Of a stretch of 64,000 nucleotides of DNA, positions 33,867-42,209 are shown in pieces. This stretch comes from Paenibacillus sanguinis 2301083 = DSM 16941. Its GTDB lineage: Bacteria; Bacillota; Bacilli; Paenibacillales; Paenibacillaceae. The stretch is taken from the NCBI RefSeq assembly GCF_000374825.1, contig NZ_KB895376.1:1-64000 (forward strand), written 5' to 3'. Each line of letters starts with the position of its first letter. Within the stretch, counting starts at the first letter, position 1. Position numbers and translations under genes: made by a program. The notes under the pieces are model-generated. The model searched no databases. It was not told the origin of the DNA and saw nothing but the letters and a program-made list of their open reading frames with translations.

Positions 33867-34925
33867 CTAGTAGGATAAGGTGCTGTTCGCCAGATACTCG
33901 GCAATCGCCTCAATCTCGCCATCAGTCAGCCCCAGGTCCTCTTTGGGGCTTGGCATCTTGTTGCCCGGCTTCACCTTCTGCGGGTCGGTCAGCCACTCTA
34001 CCAGATTGTCCTTGACCGGCTTTCCGTTAATTGGATTGCCTGAAGCCTCGGCGTTATGTAGAATACTCGCCACCGTCTCTCGATTGCCAATCCCCGTAAG
34101 GTTAGGTCCAAGCGGCCCTCCCTGATCGCCAACTGCGTGGCAGCTCAAGCATTGCGCCTTGAACACTTCTGCCAGCGCCGGATCTTCAATCGTCTGGACC
34201 GGAGCCTTCATCGACTCAATCCAACGGTCGAACGACTCCTGACTTACAGCCTTGACCTTGAACTCCATGAAGGCATGGGAAGTCCCGCACAATTCGGCGC
34301 ATTTGCCCAGGAATACCCCTTCATGGTCTGCTTCCAGCCAAGCTTTATTGATCGTTCCATCCGTGTTGGTATCCGTCTTGCCACCCAGCGAAGGAACCCA
34401 GAACGAGTGCAGCACATCGGCTGTCTTCAGCTCAAGGGCAATCTTCTTCCCCGTTGGAATAATCAAATCCTGAGCTGTTGTAATCCCGTATTCCGGGTAA
34501 GCAAATTCCCACCAATACAAATGCGAGGTCACCTTAACCTTAACCGCATTGGCATCCTTGGAATAATCCTCTCCAAAGGCAAAAACCTTCTGTACCGTAG
34601 CTACCGCCAGAATCAGAACCAGTACCAGCGGAATCGCCGTCCAGAGGATCTCCAGCTTATGACTGCCCTCAACCTGCTTGGGAATCTCCGTCTCCCCAGG
34701 CTTGCGGCGGAATTTGATCCACACATAGGCAGCGATGCCGAACACCACGAGCATCACGGCTATCATGATGGTAATCGACAGCATAATCAGCCCGAATTGG
34801 CCTTCCGCCACAGGCCCTTGCGGCCTTAGCACAGACAGGTCTTCACGGCCGCATGCGGACAGGATGAGCGATAGCATGGCAAACAAGGGTAATAGCCGCC
34901 TTACAGCCTTCCACGATTTCATCAT
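33867..34925 (-). CDS. ctaC: Cytochrome c oxidase subunit II with heme c domain (CtaC)
   Basis: 352 residues. Lipoprotein signal with lipobox LSAC25; two membrane helices (the signal and ~40-70, ~90-112); CuA domain with EFAYPEYG, then GKCAELCGTSHAFM holding the two CuA cysteines and His; a C-terminal cytochrome c domain with heme-binding CLSCH (residues ~265-270) and distal Met in GNKMPSPKEDLG. It takes electrons from cytochrome c or directly feeds CuA, hence caa3 type. First gene of the cta cluster. The last codon and TAG stop lie in the border of the MITE-like element. Confidence 0.96.
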   Translation of the reverse strand: MMKSWKAVRRLLPLFAMLSLILSACGREDLSVLRPQGPVAEGQFGLIMLSITIMIAVMLVVFGIAAYVWIKFRRKPGETEIPKQVEGSHKLEILWTAIPLVLVLILAVATVQKVFAFGEDYSKDANAVKVKVTSHLYWWEFAYPEYGITTAQDLIIPTGKKIALELKTADVLHSFWVPSLGGKTDTNTDGTINKAWLEADHEGVFLGKCAELCGTSHAFMEFKVKAVSQESFDRWIESMKAPVQTIEDPALAEVFKAQCLSCHAVGDQGGPLGPNLTGIGNRETVASILHNAEASGNPINGKPVKDNLVEWLTDPQKVKPGNKMPSPKEDLGLTDGEIEAIAEYLANSTLSY

Positions 34926-35047
34926 GATCTACCCCACTTCTTCCGTTTTCTTCCGTTTCATTTCATCATTTCTGCCACATACCATTTAGAAATTGCAATT
35001 AATACCACGAAAAGCATGTTTGTGTCAATTATAATGATCACCTATTA

Positions 35048-35076
35048 AATATATGATCGAACCCCTTTTTTGTCAA
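35048..35076 (-). promoter_or_regulatory. Promoter of the cta operon
   Basis: TTGACA (35076-35071), 17-bp spacer and TATATT (35053-35048), 120 bp before ctaC. The rest of the 365-bp gap is AT-rich and without a frame. Confidence 0.7.
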
Positions 35077-35135
35077 TGATTCAACATTGGTTTCCAAAAT
35101 TATGAAAACCAAAAAAATCCGTATTCCACAAGGTT

Positions 35136-35150
35136 TTGTTAGCGTTTTCT
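35136..35150. promoter_or_regulatory. cre-like CcpA site upstream of the cta promoter
   Basis: TTGTTAGCGTTTTCT fits WTGNAANCGNWNNCW with one mismatch. The B. subtilis cta genes are known CcpA targets. The site lies ~60 bp upstream of the -35 box, so its effect is uncertain. Confidence 0.4.
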
Positions 35151-35265
35151 ATTTTTGAATTTGTGTTTGAAAGGGCTATCAAAAACAGACGAATTTAGAC
35201 TATGCAGCCAGGCTACAGCTTAAGCCCGTTTTTGACATTTTTCTAAACTTTTCGACATCAAGACG

Positions 35266-35293
35266 TAAAAAAAAAGAGAGGTTGCCCCTCTCT
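35266..35293 (-). terminator. Terminator of map
   Basis: AGAGAGG / CCTCTCT stem followed on the minus strand by a run of nine or more T. It begins at the map stop codon. Confidence 0.9.
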
Positions 35294-36047
35294 ACTCTAC
35301 AACAGATAAAACTAACGGCCCATCTTCCGTAATAGCCAGCGTATGCTCATAATGTGCACCGAGACTTCCATCCGCTGTCCGAATGGTCCAGCCATCATCT
35401 TCCCATAGAACTGCACCGGTCTCACCACCTGTAAATATAGGCTCAATGGTGATTACCATGCCTGGCTGCAAGGTAATCCCTGTGTGCGGCCGACCGAAGT
35501 TCGGCACATCCGGCGCTTCATGCATAACTCGGCCAATGCCATGCCCAATCAGGGCCTTCACGATACCGATCTTGGATGCCTTGGCTACTCGCTGCACCGC
35601 ATAACCAATGTCGCCGATTTTATGCCCCGGCACAGCCTGAGCAATACCTGCCAGCAGAGCTTGCTCCGTTACCGTCAGCAGATTCTCCGCGGCCTCGCTA
35701 ACCTCTCCGATCCGATACGACCAACCTGAATCCGCCAGCCAGCCCTTTTTGTTCACCACGATGTCAATCGTCACGATATCTCCTGCTTCCAGCTTGCGTG
35801 TCCCGGGAAAACCGTGGCATACCACATCGTTCACCGAAGCACAGGTCGCATAAGGGAACCCGTGATACCCCTTCTGCTCCGGAGTCGCCCCGCGCTTAGC
35901 GAGGAACGACTCCACAAACGCATCGATCTCCATCGTGGTGATTCCAGGTCCGATCAGACTGGCAATGCCTTGGTGGCATTCCGCAAGAATGTTACCTGCC
36001 TCACGAATTCGGGCAATCTCATCTTTTGTTTTTAAACGCACCTTCAC
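35292..36047 (-). CDS. map: Methionine aminopeptidase, type I
   Basis: Removes N-terminal Met from new proteins. 251 residues with the pita-bread fold and all metal ligands: Asp95 (IVTIDIVV), Asp106 (GWLADSGWSY), His169 (IGHGIGRVMHE), Glu202 (VITIEPIF) and Glu234 (AHYEHTLAIT); His78 (VCHGFP) binds substrate. It stands alone, away from the secY-adk-map-infA ribosomal cluster where the housekeeping copy sits in Bacillota, so it may be a second isozyme like B. subtilis YflG. The start has its own RBS. Confidence 0.95.
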   Translation of the reverse strand: MKVRLKTKDEIARIREAGNILAECHQGIASLIGPGITTMEIDAFVESFLAKRGATPEQKGYHGFPYATCASVNDVVCHGFPGTRKLEAGDIVTIDIVVNKKGWLADSGWSYRIGEVSEAAENLLTVTEQALLAGIAQAVPGHKIGDIGYAVQRVAKASKIGIVKALIGHGIGRVMHEAPDVPNFGRPHTGITLQPGMVITIEPIFTGGETGAVLWEDDGWTIRTADGSLGAHYEHTLAITEDGPLVLSVVE

Positions 36048-36113
36048 GTTCCTTTGTCTCCCTTCCCATACTCCACTTTTGCCTTTGTCCGGTTCAAGAC
36101 GGCTTGGCCCTAG

Positions 36114-36155
36114 ACAAAAAAACGTCCCGGACGCATCACCTACGCGCCGGAACGA
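36114..36155 (-). terminator. Terminator of the 62-residue gene
   Basis: GTCCCGGACGC pairs with GCGCCGGAAC (36124-36134 with 36144-36153), followed on the minus strand by a TTTTTTT run. Confidence 0.8.
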
Positions 36156-36178
36156 TCATATACTTGCCTATTAATCCA

Positions 36179-36367
36179 TCAAGAAACGGAGGAATTCATT
36201 TTTCCCATTTCATGCTCTACCAGGTGAGTCAATTCCTCCTCATAGCCGCCCATAATACGATATTTACGAACATATTCTTTCACGAACTTCTTCGGATCTT
36301 TAGGTTTAAAGATTCGGGTCATTTCCCGTAAACTTTCTTTTACTTCATCATGACCTTTCGTTGCCAT
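36179..36367 (-). CDS. Small hypothetical protein, 62 residues
   Basis: Basic, helical, cytosolic (MATKGHDEVKESLREMTRIF..., VKEYVRKYRIMGG, LTHLVEHEM). RBS GGGAGGG before ATG and a clean terminator behind it support expression. Family not recognised. The 372-bp gap upstream of it shows no further frame or clear regulatory site beyond general AT-rich sequence. Confidence 0.65.
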   Translation of the reverse strand: MATKGHDEVKESLREMTRIFKPKDPKKFVKEYVRKYRIMGGYEEELTHLVEHEMGKMNSSVS

Positions 36368-36740
36368 AACTCTTTCCCTCCCAGAACGTTTAAGGTAAAT
36401 GCTCCGATTTCGTGACGCCGAAAAGTGTTTGGTGAAATTCTTGAAGTCGTGCCGGCTATTCAGTTGTGAAAAAACCTCCTATTGCTTATTGTAGCATATT
36501 CAGAAACAGGTTTCAGCTTTCTTTCAAACATACATTTATGCAAGCGTTTTTTTCATTGTACGCAAATTCCTCTCAAAAAATGCAGAAACTCCGCAAGCTC
36601 ACAGCTCACGGAGTTCATGCCAAGCTCCTGATCTATATACGATTGCTGCCGATCGCGGCCAAGCGGTTCTTTCAAGGGAAGGCTCGTCATATAGTGGGTG
36701 ATGAAGACATCCTTTTTCCAGAAAGAAGGTTGGTTGGCCC

Positions 36741-37079
36741 ATGTCCCCATTCAAATCATCTACTGGTTTATACGAGAACGTCGCTGGCTTCTTGTGTTAT
36801 TTGTTCGCCTTTGTTGGCGGCGTCATCTTTCTCGTACTGGAGAAGCGCAGCCGCTTCGTCCTGTTCCATGCTCTGCAATCGGTCATGCTGTTCGGCGGGC
36901 TAATGCTGGCACATGCCCTTTCCGGCTTCTTGCCCGTGATCGGCGTGGTCGTCAGCATGCTGCTCACACTATTGGGCGTAACCCTTTGGGTTGTGCTCAT
37001 GCTGGCAACTCTACAGGGTAAATGGCTAAAGCTGCCCTGGATCGGTGAACTGGCCGAGAAGCAGCTTCATCGGATGTAG
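36741..37079 (+). CDS. DUF4870-type small membrane protein
   Basis: 112 residues, three membrane helices (~15-35, ~42-62, ~65-92) and the DUF4870/Tic20-like blocks ENVAGFLCYLFAFVGGVIFLVLEKRSRFVLFHALQS. Function of the family is unknown. RBS AAGAAGG precedes ATG. Monocistronic, convergent with pbuX. Confidence 0.85.
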   Translation: MSPFKSSTGLYENVAGFLCYLFAFVGGVIFLVLEKRSRFVLFHALQSVMLFGGLMLAHALSGFLPVIGVVVSMLLTLLGVTLWVVLMLATLQGKWLKLPWIGELAEKQLHRM

Positions 37080-37118
37080 CCCAAGCCGATGCTTGACCTA
37101 AGGTTACAGGCCCTTAGC

Positions 37119-38519
37119 TCAGCTACCGACTTGTCCCGATTCCATCGTCAAGGTGTCCGGCGCTGCATCTTGCTTTGCCGCCCCATCCGTTTTCGCGGAT
37201 GTATTGCCATTGCCATTGCCCTTTAGCCCATTAAACAGCAAATTCATAACAATAGCGGTAAAGCTGCCCGCCACAATGCCATTATCAAGCAAAATGCGCA
37301 GCCCCGCCGGCAAACGGTCAAAGATTTCAGGCAAGACGGTAACGCCCAGCCCCATCCCTACGGAGCAAGCGATAATCAGCAAATTTTCATGCCGGTTCAA
37401 ATCCACTTGATCGCCCAGCATACGGATGCCCGAGGACAAGACAAGCCCAAACAAGGCTATCATCGCTCCCCCTAGCACCGATGTCGGTACGAGCTGTGTC
37501 AAAGCGGCGATCTTCGGTACGAAGCCGATCAGCACCAGAAGTCCCCCGGCAACAAAGATGACATCGCGCGTTTTCACCCGGCTCATTTGCACCAGGCCCA
37601 CATTCTGGGAATAAGTCGTATACGGGAAGGAATTGAAAATTCCACCCAGGATAATAGCCAAGCCTTCCGCCCGGTAACCACGGGTCAAGTCCCTGGAGGT
37701 CAGGTCTTTGCCCACGATCTTGCCCAGCGCCATAAATACGCCAGTGGATTCCGCTACGCTGACAATCGCCACAAGGATCATCGTCAAAATCGCAGAAACA
37801 TGGAACGTCGGCTTGCCGAAGTAGAAGGGCTGTACCGCATGGAACCAGCCTGCTTCCTTCAGCGGTGTCAGGTCTACTTGTCCCGCGAAAGCAGCGACGA
37901 GCGTACCTGCAAGCAACCCAAGCAGTACAGAGACAGAGCGCAGAAACCCGGTGGCAAAACGATTCATGAGTATGATAAACAGCAGCACACCAAAGCCTAA
38001 TGTCAGGTTAAACGGGCTGCCAAATTCAGGATTCACTCCTGGATTGCCACCGCCCAAGTCAGAAATGGCTACCGGAATCAACGTGACGCCAATGATCGTG
38101 ACGACTGATCCGGTGACCACCGGTGGGAATAATGCAATTAATTTGCCAAATAGACCGGCAAACACAAGCACGAATAGACCGGAGGCAATAATGGCCCCAT
38201 AAATAGCGGATACCCCTGCCCCATCCTCTAACCCGATAGCAATCATCGGCGATACCGCCTGGAACGCACAGCCGAGCATGACCGGAAGGCCTATCCCGAA
38301 GAAGCGGTTCCCCCAAACCTGCAGCAAGGTAGCAACACCACAAGCCAGCAAGTCAATAGCAATCAGATATGTCATTTGCTGATGGGTAAAGTCCAGCGCG
38401 CCCCCTACAATCAGTGGCACAATCACAGCACCGGCATACATAGCCAGGACATGCTGCAAGCCTAGCGACAACGTCTTGAATGGATGACGGTGTCTTTGAA
38501 ATACTCGTTCTTGTTCCAT
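37119..38519 (-). CDS. pbuX: Xanthine/uric acid permease, nucleobase:cation symporter-2 family
   Basis: About 466 residues with 14 membrane segments of the NAT/NCS2 fold. NAT signature QNVGLVQMSRVKTRD, and the substrate motif around VAESTGVFMALGKIVG. It follows xpt (72-bp gap) in the order of the B. subtilis xpt-pbuX operon, so it probably imports xanthine and is under the guanine riboswitch. The ATG at 38519 (MEQERVFQRHRHPF) is preferred over the TTG three codons upstream. The gap before it contains a MITE-like end. Confidence 0.92.
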   Translation of the reverse strand: MEQERVFQRHRHPFKTLSLGLQHVLAMYAGAVIVPLIVGGALDFTHQQMTYLIAIDLLACGVATLLQVWGNRFFGIGLPVMLGCAFQAVSPMIAIGLEDGAGVSAIYGAIIASGLFVLVFAGLFGKLIALFPPVVTGSVVTIIGVTLIPVAISDLGGGNPGVNPEFGSPFNLTLGFGVLLFIILMNRFATGFLRSVSVLLGLLAGTLVAAFAGQVDLTPLKEAGWFHAVQPFYFGKPTFHVSAILTMILVAIVSVAESTGVFMALGKIVGKDLTSRDLTRGYRAEGLAIILGGIFNSFPYTTYSQNVGLVQMSRVKTRDVIFVAGGLLVLIGFVPKIAALTQLVPTSVLGGAMIALFGLVLSSGIRMLGDQVDLNRHENLLIIACSVGMGLGVTVLPEIFDRLPAGLRILLDNGIVAGSFTAIVMNLLFNGLKGNGNGNTSAKTDGAAKQDAAPDTLTMESGQVGS

Positions 38520-38568
38520 GTAAATCAAGTTCCTCCCCGGTGAACCCGTAATTTATATTTATAGTGTG

Positions 38569-38600
38569 GTTCAAAAAGTCGAGTTTTCAGGACCAAATGC
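38569..38600. repeat. MITE-like end fragment between xpt and pbuX
   Basis: GTTCAAAAAGTCGAG followed by TTTTCAGGACCAAATGC, the same end sequence as seen reversed at 46.5 kb. It abuts the xpt stop codon. Confidence 0.55.
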
Positions 38601-39224
<624 letters not shown>

Positions 39225-39267
39225 TCAGGTCTTGTTCAACCCATGCCAAAACACAAAACGCAAAACG

Positions 39268-39300
39268 CAAAAAAGCCCATTCCCTAAATCGGAAATGGAC
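39268..39300 (-). terminator. Riboswitch-controlled terminator before xpt
   Basis: CCATTTCC-gattta-GGGAATGG stem followed by GCTTTTTTG on the minus strand, between the aptamer and xpt. Confidence 0.85.
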
Positions 39301-39387
39301 ATGCGGACAGAAACCCTATTCATCACTAGAGACAACCGAAAAAACAGACGTCAACTACGCCCTCCGGCCCCCAAGCAGTTCCATAGC

Positions 39388-39460
39388 GTTCCCCGTAGTC
39401 CGATCATTCCGGTGATCAGGTAGAGACATGCAAGCCCATTCTTGCACTTATACGAGAAAG
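39388..39460 (-). ncRNA. Purine (guanine/xanthine-type) riboswitch aptamer
   Basis: On the minus strand P1 is formed by TTCTCGTA and TACGGGGAA. Between them lie the family's conserved junction and loop elements: TATAAG, the P2 hairpin GGGCTTGCATG with TCTCTACC, and ACCGGAATGATCGGACTACG. The pyrimidine that pairs with the ligand is C in GACTACG, as in guanine/xanthine responders (adenine responders have U). Ligand binding should free the terminator stem and stop transcription of xpt-pbuX. Confidence 0.92.
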
Positions 39461-39551
39461 AGGTGGTTCAAGAAAGAACCTTACTTAGTACACAATGTTA
39501 GATAGTATAACGCAAATGTGCACGGGAATGGAAGAGGAATCTCAGCGCCAG

Positions 39552-39857
39552 CTATAGAGGTCCAGGATTTTTCGGTAGTAAATGGGTCAGGATGGATTTC
39601 AACTCCCCATCCTCCTTGTACGTGGTTTGGCCTGTGTCCAAACGACGCACACGGATTTCTTCATAATCCGCACCGGGCTGCGTTGGCTTGAAGATCAGGT
39701 TCTCCCTGTCTTGAAGCTGCAATTGATAGCCCATGTCTGCGAACATTTGCAGAAGATCGCTTTCTTCCGGCATCTCGCCCTCATCAATGAAGATCAATCC
39801 ACGCAGCTCCTTGATTCCCTCTTTATGTACAACATCAAAATGTACGATACATTCCAT
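39552..39857 (-). CDS. Hypothetical protein, ~101 residues
   Basis: Begins MECIVHFDVVHKEGIKELRG at the ATG preceded by GGGAGCG; the frame is open 22 codons further but without RBS. Acidic, alpha/beta pattern, no Cys pair or signal. Family not recognised. A strong GC-rich hairpin (CAGCCGCCGG/CCGGCGGCTG, 39927-39955) lies upstream and probably ends the transcript of the preceding gene. Confidence 0.65.
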   Translation of the reverse strand: MECIVHFDVVHKEGIKELRGLIFIDEGEMPEESDLLQMFADMGYQLQLQDRENLIFKPTQPGADYEEIRVRRLDTGQTTYKEDGELKSILTHLLPKNPGPL

Positions 39858-40045
39858 GTGACTCACGCTCCCGAAAATGATAGTTATGCGGCATTTAGCT
39901 TCCCCTGCCGTCTTCATAAGCATACAGCCGCCGGAGCAGAACCCCGGCGGCTGCGTACTTACTATATACTACGGACATCCCCGCCGCTTGGGCGGTTTAT
40001 TTTATTACAACAACGTGAACTTTTCTATTTACCATCAAGCTAGCC

Positions 40046-40082
40046 AGGCGTCGATGGGTTAGCGTAACCCCGTCGCTAGCTA
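40046..40082. terminator. Hairpin after the zinc-ribbon gene
   Basis: CTAGC..CGTCGATGGGTTA pairs imperfectly with TAACCCCGTCG..CTAG around a GCG loop; it covers the stop codon of the zinc-ribbon gene. No long T tract. Confidence 0.4.
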
Positions 40083-40916
40083 GATTTGCTCTGAGCCACA
40101 GTGGGGACACCATTTGGTCCCCTTGACCAGAATCGAGCCGCAGATTTGGCATTTGGTTGTAGCCACCCGAGTCTGAGCCTGCTCTTGGGCAGCTTCCTCT
40201 TTTTGCGCTGCCGCTTCCGCCGTTTCGGTCCACTTGCGGATTCGCAGGTCCAGTTCATCCTGCCGCTTACGCTCCCGTTCGAGGTTGCGTTGCAAGCGTT
40301 CCTCCTCTTCAGGATCAACTGTTGGCGGCTTGGACTCAGGCTCCTGTTGCGGTTCGCCATACTCGCTTTTTTCCTCCTGCAAGGCAGCCGCAAGCAACTG
40401 CTCCAGCTTACCATCCAGCTTCAATTCACCTGCCTGGGATTCGGCAGTCGACGTGAACGCCCCTTCTTCCAGCAAGGAGTGAACCGTCTGAGCCGTCGAA
40501 GAGCTTGCTGCCGCTTCCCTGGCGGGTGAATCAGTATGCTGCTCTGTTGCTGCCGCTTTGGCCTTCAACAGCTTATGTCCACAGTATTGGCAGAACAAGG
40601 CGTCTTCGGCCACACTCCGCCCACAAGCGCCGCATAGCCGTTCATTCTTCAACTCGGCTACCTTCATACGGATTTCATCCCGTTCCTCGGTCAGCAAATC
40701 GCAGGTTTTAGCCAGATCAAGCATTTCCTTATCCGCTTCGGACATATCCTTTTTGCGGTAAGCCTCGTAGAAGACCTCACCCATTTTTTGAAAGTATAAT
40801 CCAAGTTCACGTTCGATATTTGAAATTTGCGTATTTAGCTTCCCGATCTCTACGACATTTTGCGCACGATCAGTCACCTTGCCCGCCCCATCTTTCAGCC
40901 GTTGTAAAATATTCAT
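40080..40916 (-). CDS. Coiled-coil protein with two zinc ribbons
   Basis: 278 residues. Helical coiled coil at ~15-90, first zinc ribbon CGACG...CQYCG (~95-113), a low-complexity Ala/Ser/Glu segment, a charged helix (~200-250, EEEERLQRNLERERKRQDEL) and a second ribbon CQICG...CPHCG at the C terminus. No membrane segment. Such proteins are common and uncharacterised in Paenibacillus-like genomes; they may scaffold protein complexes. Function unknown. Confidence 0.8.
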   Translation of the reverse strand: MNILQRLKDGAGKVTDRAQNVVEIGKLNTQISNIERELGLYFQKMGEVFYEAYRKKDMSEADKEMLDLAKTCDLLTEERDEIRMKVAELKNERLCGACGRSVAEDALFCQYCGHKLLKAKAAATEQHTDSPAREAAASSSTAQTVHSLLEEGAFTSTAESQAGELKLDGKLEQLLAAALQEEKSEYGEPQQEPESKPPTVDPEEEERLQRNLERERKRQDELDLRIRKWTETAEAAAQKEEAAQEQAQTRVATTKCQICGSILVKGTKWCPHCGSEQI

Positions 40917-41108
40917 GAGATGACTCCTCCCCGCGAAATATTCATTATCATACCAGATTTCATGCTGCTATGAAAACCGACTTCCGACTCAGGGCGCGGC
41001 TTCCACCCTTTGGAAATGAATTGGATATCAATCCCATATGTATTTTACGACATGAATAAGCACACGATTAACGGCTTTTTATGGGGGGGGGGGCTACTAA
41101 TTCAAATT

Positions 41109-41276
41109 TTAATTTTGTTCAGGATTTTTACTATCTTTTAACTGCTCCAGGTAATACCTGTTCAATAATTGGTCCAGCTCTTTTGACTTTTTCAGTACCT
41201 GAGAAGCGGAAATCCCGTACTTTTGAGCCAGCTTATGCATCTCCAGACGCTTCTTCTCAATCGGCGATTTCTTCAT
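41109..41276 (-). CDS. Spo0E-like phosphatase, 55 residues
   Basis: An ATG at 41276 opens 55 codons. IEKKRLEMHKLAQKYG is followed by VLKKSKELDQLLNRYY, which fits the Spo0E pattern: two helices with an S-x-ELD-x-L-I/L-x-x-Y signature and its essential Asp. A GGAG RBS lies upstream, though spaced rather far (about 13 nt). The overlapping + strand frame (41081-41320) has no such pattern. Second Spo0E-like gene in the window; target presumably Spo0A~P. Confidence 0.75.
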   Translation of the reverse strand: MKKSPIEKKRLEMHKLAQKYGISASQVLKKSKELDQLLNRYYLEQLKDSKNPEQN

Positions 41277-41472
41277 GCTGTGTCTTTCTCCTCTCTTCCT
41301 CCCTCCTTATATTAGTATAGGTTGCCAAAAACAAGGAAAAAATAAAAAAACGACCTCATGGCGAGATTCGTTTCTTCTATCGTTGCATCGTTAGCCAGCT
41401 GCCCGCCTTCACCATGAGACATGGGTTGAATAGCAACTGGTGGTACAGGGCTACTAACATGAAATGTGACTT

Positions 41473-41930
41473 TTATGAAGTCTTGCTTGAATCATAGTAT
41501 TTATCAATATCCAGTGGCTGGCTGATCTCGGCGCGAAACCATTTGTAATGGCTAATCGCTAAACGCTCGGAGTGTTGTTTTATCTCATTTTGAACGACAC
41601 ACCGATATAGCGGAATTGCATCTACTTTGCGGCCAACCTTATACAATTCCTCCGCCATTTCGAACACAGCTGCTACATATTGAGGTTCTTCCATAAGTTG
41701 GTTCAATATATCAGCAACCATATCCAACCTTTGCAGGTCAAGACAACGCAATAGCAAAACTTTTACACGTCGCCAATGAGGCTGCTCTCTGAAGCATTCT
41801 TCGACATACTCCGAATATAACATCCCTCTGGATACCTAAGCACTTTAGCTATATCATCCAACAATTTGACAGGAATAGGCTTGGTGAAACGATTTAAGCT
41901 GCTGCTTAACAACCCCCGATTGACAGCCAT
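41473..41930 (-). pseudogene. Truncated, frameshifted XRE/TPR-type regulator
   Basis: The 3' part (41473-41823) encodes MLYSEYVEECFREQPHWRRVKV...ISHYKWFRAEI, the TPR-like body of a regulator family common in Paenibacillus-like genomes. Upstream, one frame over, MAVNRGLLSSSLNRF...VKLLDDIAKVLRYPEG is the second half of an XRE helix-turn-helix. The two join at RYPEG|MLYSEYVEECF by adding one base at ~41824. The first half of the HTH is missing and repeat units of the TTAGC family follow at once. So it is a decayed gene. Confidence 0.75.
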
Positions 41931-41959
41931 CAGTCTTGATTAATAATAGTAGAGGTTAA

Positions 41960-42120
41960 ACACTTGGAGGCTATACTAGGGGGAAATGCTCCAGTTTATT
42001 TGACTGAAAATTGACTTTTCTGGTTGAATCAGCTAAATTAGCTGGAGGTTTTCCGTCTAAATGGAAAATTGTAGGTGATTATGCGAAATTAACATGAGGA
42101 ATTCCATTACGGTCCTAACA
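41960..42120. repeat. Cluster of TTAGC..GGATTTCC repeat units
   Basis: AAATTAGCTGGAGGTTTTCC (near 42030) and AAATTAACATGAGGAATTCC (near 42087), plus a weaker GGGGGAAATGCTCC unit, spaced ~55 bp. It fills the gap between the XRE pseudogene and the GC-rich gene. Confidence 0.6.
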
Positions 42121-42209
42121 GGAGGCCGACAGTGTTGGTCTAAATCTAAAGTGCGGGCTGCGGAGCGACGCCGCGCAGGCCACCAAGGCCACCAAGGCCC
42201 AAGCCGCGA

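Noticed and set aside
33614-33922. 103-residue N-terminal extension of CtaD
   Set aside because: It is read through the MITE-like element; a perfect AAAGGAGGT lies before the TTG at 33613.
41081-41320. + strand frame of 79 codons
   Set aside because: The opposite strand carries the Spo0E-like pattern; the + frame has a poly-G start region and no motif.
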